A stretch of DNA of 45,798 bases, from contig DUCC01000009.1 of the NCBI GenBank assembly GCA_012959995.1, forward strand, positions 1-45,798, given 5' to 3'. The stretch is from Acidimicrobiia bacterium. GTDB lineage: Bacteria; Actinomycetota; Acidimicrobiia; Acidimicrobiales; MedAcidi-G1. The notes under the pieces were generated by a model. That model was not told the origin of the DNA. It saw only the letters and a program-made list of their open reading frames with translations, and did no database searches. Shown in pieces: positions 24,954-33,177 of this stretch. The position numbers and the translations under genes are program-made. Every line of letters starts with the position of its first letter. Positions within the stretch are counted from its first letter, which is position 1.

Positions 24954-26203
24954 CAAAAACGCCGTCCATTTTGCATGTTGATATGGATGCATTTTTTGCT
25001 TCGGTAGAAATTGTGCAACAACCCGGGTTGCGGGGAAAACCCGTGGTGGTGGGAGGTGCCGGAGAACGAGGGGTGGTGGCGGCTGCTTCGTACGAAGCTC
25101 GCATCTACGGCATCCACTCGGCCATGTCGTCGTACCGTGCTCGGCAGCTTTGCCCTCACCTGATTTTTTTATCTGGCCACTACGGTCTTTACGAAGAAGT
25201 CAGCCGCCGGATCATGGATATTTTTGAACAGTTCACTCCGCTGGTAGAACCCATATCCCTTGACGAAGCATTTCTTGATGTTTCCGGGGCCGGCCGGTCG
25301 TTGGGGGCACCGCAAAAATTAGCTCAAGAAATCCGAGACCGAATATACGCCGCCGAAGGTTTGCGATGCGCAGTGGGGGTGGCTCCCAACAAGTTCTTAG
25401 CCAAGTTGGCCAGCAACGAGGCAAAGCCCCGAGTCAAAGGCAAAGAGATTCTTCCTGGCCTTGGGGTTTGCGTGGTGGAGACAGAAAACATCAACGGGTT
25501 TCTTTTTCCGTTGCCCATAAAAGCAGTTTGGGGAATAGGGCCCAAAACTGAAGAACGGCTCCACCGTTTAGGTATCCAAACGGTGGGGGACCTCGCTCAA
25601 GTACCAGAAACCACGTTGATAACTACTTTAGGAAATGCGGCGGGTCGCCAACTCTGGCGGTTGGCTCGGGGAAGGGACGAACGAAGAGTTAACCCGCAAC
25701 AAGGGGTTAAATCAATCGGTCACGAGGAAACGTTCGCTCAGGACCTTTTTGCTCGCCCCGCTTTACGGCGAGAACTTACCCGCATGGTCGATGCGGTAGC
25801 CGGGCGGTTGCGCAAGGCAGACAAGTTGGGGCGCACCATCAGCATCAAGGTAAGGGCACCAGATTTCACCACCTTGACCCGATCGCATACCTTGCCTGAT
25901 GCCACCGACCTGGGAGTCGAGATCTTATCGGTGGCCCAAACCTTGCTGGACAACTTGGACCTCAGCAAAGGGGTACGACTTTTAGGGGTCGCCGTGAGCG
26001 GACTGCAGGGGGCGGAAGCGCAACAACTGCGCCTCGAAGATGCCGGGGCTCCGTCGTGGCGTGAAATAGACGAAACGGTAGACGAAATACGCCGCCGATT
26101 TGGGGGAGACGCCATTGGTCCGGGTTCGGCGGTCGGCCCCGACGGGCTAAAGCCGAAGCAACGAGGTGACCAGCAGTGGGGCCCCAACAAAGACGAGAAT
26201 TAA
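24950..26203 (+). CDS. dinB: DNA polymerase IV (Y family)
   Basis: This 417-residue translesion polymerase begins TPSILHVDMDAFFASVE, with catalytic Asp residues, followed by the second acidic motif SLDEAFLDVS. The helix-hairpin-helix part appears as AVWGIGPKTEERLHRLGI, and a little-finger domain begins near SIGHEETF. The C-terminus lacks an obvious beta-clamp motif, though a short hydrophobic-poor tail follows. The GTG start overlaps the NUDIX stop (GTGA); the longer frame runs back into the NUDIX gene. Confidence 0.93.
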   Translation: MTKTPSILHVDMDAFFASVEIVQQPGLRGKPVVVGGAGERGVVAAASYEARIYGIHSAMSSYRARQLCPHLIFLSGHYGLYEEVSRRIMDIFEQFTPLVEPISLDEAFLDVSGAGRSLGAPQKLAQEIRDRIYAAEGLRCAVGVAPNKFLAKLASNEAKPRVKGKEILPGLGVCVVETENINGFLFPLPIKAVWGIGPKTEERLHRLGIQTVGDLAQVPETTLITTLGNAAGRQLWRLARGRDERRVNPQQGVKSIGHEETFAQDLFARPALRRELTRMVDAVAGRLRKADKLGRTISIKVRAPDFTTLTRSHTLPDATDLGVEILSVAQTLLDNLDLSKGVRLLGVAVSGLQGAEAQQLRLEDAGAPSWREIDETVDEIRRRFGGDAIGPGSAVGPDGLKPKQRGDQQWGPNKDEN

Positions 26204-26319
26204 AAAAGGCTCAGTGGAAGAAATTTTTACCACTTGTTGCCTCGACTTATTAAGAACGGAGTTGTGGCTGGGGGCAAGGTATGCGATGCTAGGGGGGTAA
26301 AACATGATTGGATACATAG

Positions 26320-26706
26320 GTGCCACTTTCTGAAGACGAGGAACGAATCCTCAGCGAAATAGAAGAGCAACTTTACGAAACCGACCCCGGGTTGGCTCGT
26401 GAGGTCGCAGAAACGACGGTTTACACCTATTCGCTGCGCCACCTCAAGTGGTCTGTCCTCGGTTTTTTGGTGGGCTTGGCCGCCATGGTGCTTAGCTTGT
26501 CTACTTCGTATGTTTTTGCCTTCGGAGGTTTTTTGGTAATGATGGCCTCGGGTTTAGCATTAGAACGAAGCGCTCGCCATTTGGGGCGCACCAGTTTGCA
26601 ACAAGCAGCACAATCCAATCGCGGTTCTACTTTGAAAAATACTTTGGGTGATACTCGGGCCAAAATGCGTGAACGTTTTCAACGGGGAGAACAAGGAAGA
26701 CGCTAA
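26320..26706 (+). CDS. DUF3040 membrane protein
   Basis: This 128-residue protein starts MPLSEDEERILSEIE, the hallmark of DUF3040, an actinobacterial family commonly found just upstream of mraZ and the division cluster. Two transmembrane spans lie near 44-64 and 67-82. The C-terminus is basic. The start codon is GTG. No function has been assigned to the family. Confidence 0.88.
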   Translation: MPLSEDEERILSEIEEQLYETDPGLAREVAETTVYTYSLRHLKWSVLGFLVGLAAMVLSLSTSYVFAFGGFLVMMASGLALERSARHLGRTSLQQAAQSNRGSTLKNTLGDTRAKMRERFQRGEQGRR

Positions 26707-26801
26707 GCGTGACCCAAAGCCAGTTAGCAAAAGTTTTGTGCGGTACGGGTGGCGAGGTAAAGGCAAATGGTAAAGGCTTCGATGCGAAGAGTTGAGGAGT
26801 G

Positions 26802-27059
26802 ATGAGGGGTAAGTGGTTGCTGCGTGTAGGTGTCGCCTTGTTGGCGCACCCCAGCCTGTGGCTGACCGCGCTGGTGCAAGCCCACCGATTGGCCGGGAAG
26901 CACTGGTGGCTGCGTCCTCCGTTTTTGCCGTTGCCGGACCCTGCTTTAATGGCCTTACGTAGCGTCACACAATATGGCGATGCGGCACAGTTGCCGTCCA
27001 CGGAAGATGTGGTGACTTGGCTGCGTTGGACGCGGAGCTTTTCTCGAGTAACAACTTGA
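26802..27059 (+). CDS. Small conserved protein of unknown function
   Basis: This 85-residue protein has a GAGGAG ribosome-binding site just before its ATG. It is rich in Trp, Leu and Pro (HPSLWLTAL, WWLRPPFLPLPDP), suggesting membrane association or a small folded domain. The stop overlaps the likely TTG start of the lipoate-ligase-like gene, so the two are coupled. I do not recognise a named family. Confidence 0.6.
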   Translation: MRGKWLLRVGVALLAHPSLWLTALVQAHRLAGKHWWLRPPFLPLPDPALMALRSVTQYGDAAQLPSTEDVVTWLRWTRSFSRVTT

Positions 27060-27703
27060 GCCGTTCCTCCTGGAAGATCTCGTATCCAAAAGGCTCGGTA
27101 GCAGAACTGCATCAGTTGGAACCGGATTTTAGTCAGCGAGGGTTGCTGGTTTGCCCAATAGAAAAACCCACGCTTGTTTTAGGTAGCGGACAAGACCAGG
27201 CCGTTGCTCGGCGAGCGGAGCAACTCGGGCGAGAAGTAACAAAGCGCCGATCGGGAGGAGCGGCGGTGCTGTTGCGGGCCGAAGATGTCTTTTGGGTCGA
27301 TGTGCTGTTGCCGCAGAAAGATGAACTTTGGCTTGATGATGTTGGTCAAGCGACCTGGTGGTTGGGTCAGGTGTGGGAACAGACCCTTAAAGACCTGGGT
27401 TGGGAAGCGGAAGTTCACCGAGAGGCGATGCAAGCCTCGGAGTGGTCTGGTGATATCTGTTTTGCTGGGTTGGGGCCAGGAGAGCTAACGGTGGGGGGCC
27501 GCAAGGTGGTGGGGGTTAGTCAGCGTCGAACCCGGCAGGGGGCCAGGTTTCAGTGTGCGGTTTTGCTGGCTTGGGAGCCACAAGAGTTGGTCGATGTTTT
27601 CGGTTTGCCAAAGAGAGCAGCCACCGAGTTGGCTGATTTAGCGGCCGGGTTGAATGTTTCGGCCCAAGATCTCCTGGCAGCTTTTTTGCGTCGCCTCCCT
27701 TAA
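27056..27703 (+). CDS. Lipoate-protein ligase A family protein
   Basis: The protein has 215 residues if started at TTG 27056, which overlaps the previous stop (TTGA); the frame extends to a TTG at 27017. The BPL/LPL catalytic fold is shown by KRRSGGAAVLL (the ligand-binding Arg-Arg-Ser-Gly-Gly) and by GGRKVVGVSQRR, which has the conserved Lys. Such enzymes attach lipoate or octanoate to E2 or GcvH proteins and could serve the E2 at 2832-4082. Small size and lack of the C-terminal accessory domain point to a transferase-like or divergent ligase; activity is not certain. Confidence 0.75.
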   Translation: MSRSSWKISYPKGSVAELHQLEPDFSQRGLLVCPIEKPTLVLGSGQDQAVARRAEQLGREVTKRRSGGAAVLLRAEDVFWVDVLLPQKDELWLDDVGQATWWLGQVWEQTLKDLGWEAEVHREAMQASEWSGDICFAGLGPGELTVGGRKVVGVSQRRTRQGARFQCAVLLAWEPQELVDVFGLPKRAATELADLAAGLNVSAQDLLAAFLRRLP

Positions 27704-27783
27704 CTGCCTCCCTTGACTGGGGGTTGTAGGGGAGCAAAGCGGTGAAAGATCTCTCTTTTTGCGCGCCCAAAGGGTGAATTGAT

Positions 27784-27813
27784 TTGCATTGTGGAGGAAT
27801 AGTTGATTAGAGT
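27784..27813 (+). promoter_or_regulatory. Candidate promoter of mraZ
   Basis: TTGCAT (27784-27789) and TAGAGT (27808-27813) are separated by 18 bases. Both differ from consensus, and the assignment is tentative. The overlap with the MraZ boxes fits autoregulation. Confidence 0.3.
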
Positions 27814-27837
27814 GGAGCCTTGTGGGGGAAAAGGGAG
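27791..27837 (+). promoter_or_regulatory. MraZ-box repeats (operator of the dcw cluster)
   Basis: GTGGAG occurs at 27791 and 27812, GTGGGG at 27822 and AGGGAG at 27832. The last three are spaced exactly 10 bases and the first is two turns upstream. MraZ is known to bind direct G-rich hexamer repeats with about 10-base spacing in front of its own gene, so this is very probably its operator. mraZ starts 64 bases after the last repeat. Confidence 0.65.
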
Positions 27838-27900
27838 AATCAACTCCTAAGGTGAACATCAACACCACCACCTGAACTATCAACAGAGAGGAGCAACAAA

Positions 27901-28326
27901 ATGGCCTTCGTCGGAACCTACGACCACACCCTGGACGGAAAAGGACGCTTGGTGCTCCCCGCTAAGTTCCGCAGCCATTTTGCGGACACGGCCTACCTCT
28001 CGCCTTGGGCCGGCTGCGTAGCGCTCTGGACCGCCGAACGCTTCGAAGTAATGGTGCGTCGCCTAGAAACAGAAGTAAGGGCCGGAGCCACCGACGCCAA
28101 TGTTTTGCGAGGCTTAGCGGCACGCTCTGAAGAAGTACGCCCCGATGCTCAGGGTCGCATAATGATCCCCGCTCGTTTGCAAAGCTTCGCCAAATTAGAA
28201 CGAGACCTGGTGGTTTGCGGAGCCATTGACTGGATTGAAATTTGGAACGCCCCATCGTGGGACGACATGGCCGACGACCTTGACCACTCCGTCGCCGAAG
28301 CCTTCCGCCAAGGCAGCGGAATCTAA
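27901..28326 (+). CDS. mraZ: Transcriptional regulator MraZ
   Basis: This 141-residue protein is made of two SpoVT/AbrB-like halves, each with the signature DxxGR: DGKGRLVLP near 12-20 and DAQGRIMIP near 82-90. MraZ forms a ring-shaped oligomer that binds repeats upstream of its own operon and represses it. GAGAGGAG precedes the ATG. It is the first gene of the division and cell-wall cluster, but a 224-base structured gap separates it from rsmH. Confidence 0.95.
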   Translation: MAFVGTYDHTLDGKGRLVLPAKFRSHFADTAYLSPWAGCVALWTAERFEVMVRRLETEVRAGATDANVLRGLAARSEEVRPDAQGRIMIPARLQSFAKLERDLVVCGAIDWIEIWNAPSWDDMADDLDHSVAEAFRQGSGI

Positions 28327-28394
28327 ACCGAGACAGAAAGGGCACCCCAAGGCAGCAACACCGACCAAAGAACTGGGAAACGGCCCGGTCCGAA

Positions 28395-28508
28395 CATTGA
28401 CAGTCCTTCGATCGGCAGGACGGGAGGCCCCTACTCCGCCCGCTTGCCGTCCAGCCCGATCAGGAGAGACAACCCGACGGGCGTTCGCTGGTCGAGGGAC
28501 TGTCAATG
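28395..28508 (+). ncRNA. Structured leader upstream of rsmH, candidate mraW RNA motif
   Basis: A 12-bp perfect stem (28395-28406 with 28497-28508) closes a three-way junction. Arm one has GATCGG 28410-28415 pairing with 28456-28461, then GGACGG 28418-28423 with 28447-28452. Arm two has CGAC 28475-28478 with 28491-28494 and GCG 28481-28483 with 28486-28488. A conserved structured RNA, the mraW motif, is known upstream of mraW (rsmH) in Actinobacteria, and both position and phylum match. I could not compare it with the published consensus, so identity with that motif is inferred. It is likely a cis-regulator of the downstream genes. Confidence 0.7.
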
Positions 28509-28550
28509 GGCGGGCTTGTTGCCCCCGGTCTTTCGAGGAGCCAACGCATC

Positions 28551-29528
28551 ATGAGCACTCTTTCCCCCTCCGAAGCATTTTTGCATCAGCCCGTGATGCT
28601 GAAAGAAATTTGCCAAGCTCTTGACCCCGCACCCAGCGGCGTTATTTTAGATGCCACCTTGGGCGGTGCCGGGCACGCCAGCGCACTACTTGAACAACGT
28701 CCCGATTGGACCTTGCTGGGTTTAGACCGTGATGCCGTAGCCCTTAAAGCAGCAGCCGAACGATTGGCCCCCATGGCCGAGCGCACCACCTTGCACCAAG
28801 CGACCTTCGCCGAACTAGGCAACGTGATGGACCAGTTAGGCATTACGGAACTTTCTGGATTCCTCTTTGACCTCGGGGTGTCTTCGCCGCAACTCGACCA
28901 CGCCGACCGGGGTTTTAGTTTTCGCCACTGCGGGCCGCTGGATATGCGAATGGATCGCCGCCAAGATCTGACCGCCCACAAAATTGTCAACGAGTACCCG
29001 GCAGACCAGTTGTCTCAAGTCCTCTATCGCTATGGGGATGAACGCTTCTCTCGTCAAATAGCGGCCGCCATAGTAAGCAACCGCCCCCTCGAAGACACCG
29101 CAACCCTGGCCGACGTTATTAAAGAAGCGATTCCCGCTGCGGCACGTCGCAAAGGCGGCCACCCCGCTAAACGTACTTTTCAAGCACTTCGCATTGAAGT
29201 AAACGGTGAGCTGGCGCAAATCGAACCAGCCCTCCAAACAGCGATCAAGCGGCTTCGCCCCGGTGGGCGAGGAGCAGTTTTGTCTTACCACTCCGGTGAA
29301 GACCGTCTGGTAAAAAAAACCTTTGTGAACGCCTCTACCGGCGGGTGCCAATGCCCGGCACAACTGCCCTGTGGCTGCGGCGCACAACCTTTGGTCCGCT
29401 TACTGCGGCGAGGCTCGGTCACCCCCACGGAATCCGAAAAACAAGTCAACCGGCGGGCGGCCAGCGCCCGGCTTCGCACCGTTGAACGACTCAAAACGAA
29501 AGAAGTAATTCATCATGACGGCAATTAA
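28551..29528 (+). CDS. rsmH: 16S rRNA m4C1402 methyltransferase RsmH
   Basis: This 325-residue SAM-dependent enzyme (formerly MraW) methylates N4 of C1402 in 16S rRNA. It opens with HQPVMLKEI, has the SAM motif DATLGGAGHA, LDRDAVAL, the FDLGVSSPQLD catalytic region, and DMRMD. Near the end a Cys cluster (GGCQCPAQLPCGCG) is present, as in many relatives. The ATG at 28551 has GAGGAG 9 bases before it; an earlier in-frame ATG at 28506 lies within the RNA stem and is unlikely. It overlaps ftsL by 14 bases. Confidence 0.95.
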   Translation: MSTLSPSEAFLHQPVMLKEICQALDPAPSGVILDATLGGAGHASALLEQRPDWTLLGLDRDAVALKAAAERLAPMAERTTLHQATFAELGNVMDQLGITELSGFLFDLGVSSPQLDHADRGFSFRHCGPLDMRMDRRQDLTAHKIVNEYPADQLSQVLYRYGDERFSRQIAAAIVSNRPLEDTATLADVIKEAIPAAARRKGGHPAKRTFQALRIEVNGELAQIEPALQTAIKRLRPGGRGAVLSYHSGEDRLVKKTFVNASTGGCQCPAQLPCGCGAQPLVRLLRRGSVTPTESEKQVNRRAASARLRTVERLKTKEVIHHDGN

Positions 29529-29913
29529 CTGGCCGCTACGGGGCGCCACCCAAACCGCACCCCGGGCCACCACTGACCAACCAAGTCGAGTGGGCTCTTG
29601 GGCCATCCTGGTGGTACTCGCAGTGTTCGTTTTGTTGCTTGCTTTGGCAGGGTTTCGCAGCGTTTTAGTGAGCGAGCAATTTGGTCTCGATCGCTTAAAT
29701 GCCCGTCTCGAAAACGCTCAGGAACAATCACAAGTACTCCGCATGGAAGTAGCTCGGCTGGAAAACCCTGATCGCATTTTGGCAGTAGCCCAAGGACGCT
29801 TAGGCATGGTGCCGCCGCCTGCTCGGGTGTATCTGGCCGCGGTGGTGCCTGGTGACCTACTGCATCCCGTGCCTGCCCCCTCATATAACCCCTTCTCAAG
29901 GACCAGTCGATGA
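29515..29913 (+). CDS. ftsL: Cell-division protein FtsL-like
   Basis: This 132-residue bitopic protein has a cytoplasmic N-terminus of about 27 residues, one transmembrane span at about 28-50, and then a coiled-coil region (RLNARLENAQEQSQVLRMEVARLENP), of which the Asn-Pro turn is typical of FtsL/DivIC proteins. A short Pro-rich tail follows. It bridges the septal synthase to FtsQ. The sequence is poorly conserved, so placement between rsmH and ftsI is the main support. The stop overlaps ftsI (ATGA). Confidence 0.85.
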   Translation: MTAINWPLRGATQTAPRATTDQPSRVGSWAILVVLAVFVLLLALAGFRSVLVSEQFGLDRLNARLENAQEQSQVLRMEVARLENPDRILAVAQGRLGMVPPPARVYLAAVVPGDLLHPVPAPSYNPFSRTSR

Positions 29914-31763
29914 GCGCAGCAGTGAAAAAGAACTCCAAAAAGGCTAGCGGAGGGCGTCAAATACGACGCCGTTCAGCCTTTGCCGGTTTTACTTTTATTT
30001 TGGCGGCCGCCTTCTTCGGTTGGCGCCTGGTGAACCTCCAAGTCCTACAAAATGATCAGCGCTATCAAGAATTCGGAAGCGCTCAAAGTATTCGCACTGT
30101 CACCCTGCCGGCCGGGCGGGGCGCCATCATCGACCGCAATGGTGTGGACCTCGCTCTCTCGGTGCCCTTGCAATCACTGATAGTGGACCCCCGTTTGGTA
30201 ATTGAACCAGGCCGTTCTGCCCGAGCGCTAGCCGACCTGATCAGCACCAGCGAGGAAACCCTCTACAACCGGTTAGCTAGCGATCGCTCCTTCGCCTACT
30301 TGGTACGACAAGTAGAAGAAAAAGTAGTGGACGATGTTTTGGCCCTCAACCTCCCTGGGGTTTACGCCATTGACGAACGCTCGCGAGTCCGGCCCGGCAA
30401 CGAGTCAAGCTTGGCCGTACTGGGACGCACCGACATTGACAGCATCGGTATTAGCGGTCTTGAACTGGTCTACGACGGTTTGCTTTCGGGAACCACCGGT
30501 CAAATGGTTGTCGAAGTGGGCGCTAGTGGCTCGACCATCCCCGGCGGCCAGTATCAAATAGACCCGGCCAAAGAAGGGGAGACGCTGGTCCTCTCCATTG
30601 ACCGGTCGCTTCAGTTTGAGGCAGAGCGGTTGCTGACTGAAGGGGTGATTAATGCCAATGCCGAAGCGGGGATACTGGTGGCCATGCATCCGGCCACCGG
30701 AGAAGTCCTCGCATCGGCCACCGTGGTCCGCGGCGAGGACGGCTTGGTTGTGCCCGCGTCGGAACATCGTGCGGTCACCTGGACCTACGAGCCTGGCTCC
30801 ATTATGAAGCCGTTAACTTTTTCAGCGATCTTAGAAACCAAAACGGCTGGCCCTTCCTCAAGTCGTTTGGTTGACAACTGGGTACGGGTATCTGACGGCG
30901 AGTTCACCGACTCATTTGCCCACGAAGAAGAAGAATGGACGGTGGCCGACATTTTGCGCCAATCCTCCAACGTGGGCACCATATTGTGGGCTCAAGACCT
31001 TGGCGCCGAGCGACTCTACGACCAGTTGGTGGAGTTCGGCATTGGCTCACCCACCGGACTAGATTTCCCCGGGGAAGCCAGCGGCCTGCTGACCCCAGTA
31101 GGTAAATGGACGGGCACCTCGTTGCCTACCATCGCCATTGGGCAAGGCGTGGCGGTGTCTCCTATGCAGATGGTGACGGCTTACGCCACCATCGCCAACG
31201 GCGGGTTACGTCCTGCCCCCACATTGGTCTTAGGAACGCGCGACAATGATGGCATGTTCAATATTTTGTCCAGCGAAGCCTCTCGCCGAGTCTTCCCCGA
31301 AGAAACCGCCGAGATGCTGATCCCCATGATGGAAGCAGTGGTCGCCGAAGGTACCGGCGTGAACGCTCAAGTGCCGGGCTATCGAGTAGCCGGAAAAACC
31401 GGAACCGCTTGGAAGCCGCACCCCGCGGGTGGCTACGGCCGAGAAATCGGAGAACTCGAATACGTAGCAAGTTTCGCCGGCTTTCTTCCTGCCGAAGCAC
31501 CTGAACTGGCCATCCTCGTGGTGATCGATGAACCCACCTACCCCACCTACTCCGGGGGCAGCGCTGCAGCACCAGTCTTTGCTGAGTTCGCACAGTTTGC
31601 GGTCCGTCAAATGCGTATCCCCTCAGAGTCAGAACGCATCGGCCTCGAAGACGTCGGCCGGGTCATTGCTGCTACCCCCGCTCAAGTTCGGGCCATCGCC
31701 GAAGCCGAAGCTGCTGCCGCCGCTCTTAACGACGGTGAGGTGGCCCTCTCGGCCACCGGCTGA
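29910..31763 (+). CDS. ftsI: Septal peptidoglycan transpeptidase FtsI (class B PBP)
   Basis: This 617-residue protein has one N-terminal transmembrane span (about 24-42), a pedestal domain starting with the class B motif GRGAIIDRNG, and the transpeptidase domain. The active-site motifs are Ser297-x-x-Lys300 (GSIMKP), SSN at 352-354 and KTGTA at 496-500. The first motif has Ile-Met where Thr-Phe is usual. The last 55 residues are Ala/Glu-rich, and no PASTA domain is visible. It starts on the ftsL stop. Confidence 0.95.
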   Translation: MSAAVKKNSKKASGGRQIRRRSAFAGFTFILAAAFFGWRLVNLQVLQNDQRYQEFGSAQSIRTVTLPAGRGAIIDRNGVDLALSVPLQSLIVDPRLVIEPGRSARALADLISTSEETLYNRLASDRSFAYLVRQVEEKVVDDVLALNLPGVYAIDERSRVRPGNESSLAVLGRTDIDSIGISGLELVYDGLLSGTTGQMVVEVGASGSTIPGGQYQIDPAKEGETLVLSIDRSLQFEAERLLTEGVINANAEAGILVAMHPATGEVLASATVVRGEDGLVVPASEHRAVTWTYEPGSIMKPLTFSAILETKTAGPSSSRLVDNWVRVSDGEFTDSFAHEEEEWTVADILRQSSNVGTILWAQDLGAERLYDQLVEFGIGSPTGLDFPGEASGLLTPVGKWTGTSLPTIAIGQGVAVSPMQMVTAYATIANGGLRPAPTLVLGTRDNDGMFNILSSEASRRVFPEETAEMLIPMMEAVVAEGTGVNAQVPGYRVAGKTGTAWKPHPAGGYGREIGELEYVASFAGFLPAEAPELAILVVIDEPTYPTYSGGSAAAPVFAEFAQFAVRQMRIPSESERIGLEDVGRVIAATPAQVRAIAEAEAAAAALNDGEVALSATG

Positions 31764-31764
31764 C

Positions 31765-33177
31765 ATGGACCTTCAGTCATTAATAAATGCCGCAGGGCTA
31801 AAGGGCGCAGAATCCGTGGCGACCGAAACCCTTGCCGTTGAAATCACCGGAGTTGCTTACGATTCTCGCCAAGTAAAACCAGGCAACATTTTTTGTTGCG
31901 TTCGGGGCTTGGCTCATGACGGCCACCAGCACATTGCGTCTGCCCTGGCGGCTGGAGCAGTTGCCGTGGTGGCGGATCGACCGGTCGCAACAAACGTTCC
32001 CGTGGTCATGGTGGATGACGTCCGGCCCGCCATGGCGCTACTAAGTAGCGCTATTTTTGAAGACCCCAGCCGCCACCTGATGGTTATTGGCGTTACCGGC
32101 ACCAACGGAAAAACCAGCGTGGCGCACCTTTTGACACAAATACTTTCTTTTGCCGGACGCCAGGTGGCCTTATCGGGCACCTTAAATGGGGAGCGCACCA
32201 CTCCAGAAGCACCCGATCTTCAACAGCGCTTAGCCCAATGGAAAAATGAAGGCATGGACAGCGTGGTCATGGAGGTTTCCTCACACGCTTTAACGCAACA
32301 CCGAGCAGATGGTACAAGTTTTGCTGCAGTGGCTTTCACCAACCTGTCTCGTGATCATCTTGACTACCACCCCGACTTGGCCGCCTACCGGGCAGCAAAA
32401 GAACGACTTTTCTCATTGGCCTTTTCGCAGCAAGCAGTAGTAGTGATCGATGACCAAGTTGGCCAAGAAATCGCCACGCAGGCCCAAACAAAGGGTTTGC
32501 AGGTGGCCACCGTTTCGTCAGACCAAGCAAAAATTGTCGTTCACCCCACCAGCACGGTGTTTGTGTGGCAGGGCCACGAGATTGTGTTGCCTCTGGGGGC
32601 CGCATTTATGGCGACCAATGCTTTAGTAGCGGCAGAGTTGGCGCAAATCGTTGGGGTGGGGCCGGCCACCATTGTCGAAGCGCTCCAACAAGTGACACCG
32701 GTACCAGGCCGCTTTGAGACCATTGCGGCAGCAGGTGGGCCAGTAGTAGTAGTCGACTATGCCCACACGCCAGAGGCCTTAGCGACGGTTTTGCTGGCCG
32801 CCCGATCCTTAGCGGGAAGCAAAAAAGTGTTGCTGGTCTTTGGCTGCGGTGGAAATCGTGACCACGGGAAGCGCCCGTTAATGGGAGCGGCGGCACAAAA
32901 AGGTGCCGATTTATGCTTCGTGACTTCAGATAATCCGAGGGATGAACCACCTAGGGGGGTCATAGAGGACATTCTTGTAGGGATGACCGAGCAACCTGCC
33001 CTCCAAGAACTTGACCGAGCGAAAGCAATAGCCGCCGCGCTCTATGCCGCCAACCCCGGCGACGTGGTAGTGATTGCCGGAAAAGGACACGAACAGACCC
33101 AAGAAATAGCGGGCCAGTTCTTTCCTTTCGACGACCGTCAAATAGTTGAAGAACTTCTCTCGGAGATGAACCAGTGA
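31765..33177 (+). CDS. murE: UDP-MurNAc-tripeptide synthetase MurE
   Basis: This 470-residue Mur ligase adds the third stem residue. The ATP loop is GTNGKTS at 112-118, with the carbamylated-Lys region AAYRAAKER near 207-214. The amino-acid selectivity motif is DNPRDEP at 389-395; DNPR is the meso-diaminopimelate form, so this organism probably has meso-DAP peptidoglycan. The frame could be extended upstream into ftsI, but the ATG at 31765 right after the ftsI stop gives the normal N-terminus. murF would be expected next but mraY follows directly with a 4-base overlap. Confidence 0.95.
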   Translation: MDLQSLINAAGLKGAESVATETLAVEITGVAYDSRQVKPGNIFCCVRGLAHDGHQHIASALAAGAVAVVADRPVATNVPVVMVDDVRPAMALLSSAIFEDPSRHLMVIGVTGTNGKTSVAHLLTQILSFAGRQVALSGTLNGERTTPEAPDLQQRLAQWKNEGMDSVVMEVSSHALTQHRADGTSFAAVAFTNLSRDHLDYHPDLAAYRAAKERLFSLAFSQQAVVVIDDQVGQEIATQAQTKGLQVATVSSDQAKIVVHPTSTVFVWQGHEIVLPLGAAFMATNALVAAELAQIVGVGPATIVEALQQVTPVPGRFETIAAAGGPVVVVDYAHTPEALATVLLAARSLAGSKKVLLVFGCGGNRDHGKRPLMGAAAQKGADLCFVTSDNPRDEPPRGVIEDILVGMTEQPALQELDRAKAIAAALYAANPGDVVVIAGKGHEQTQEIAGQFFPFDDRQIVEELLSEMNQ

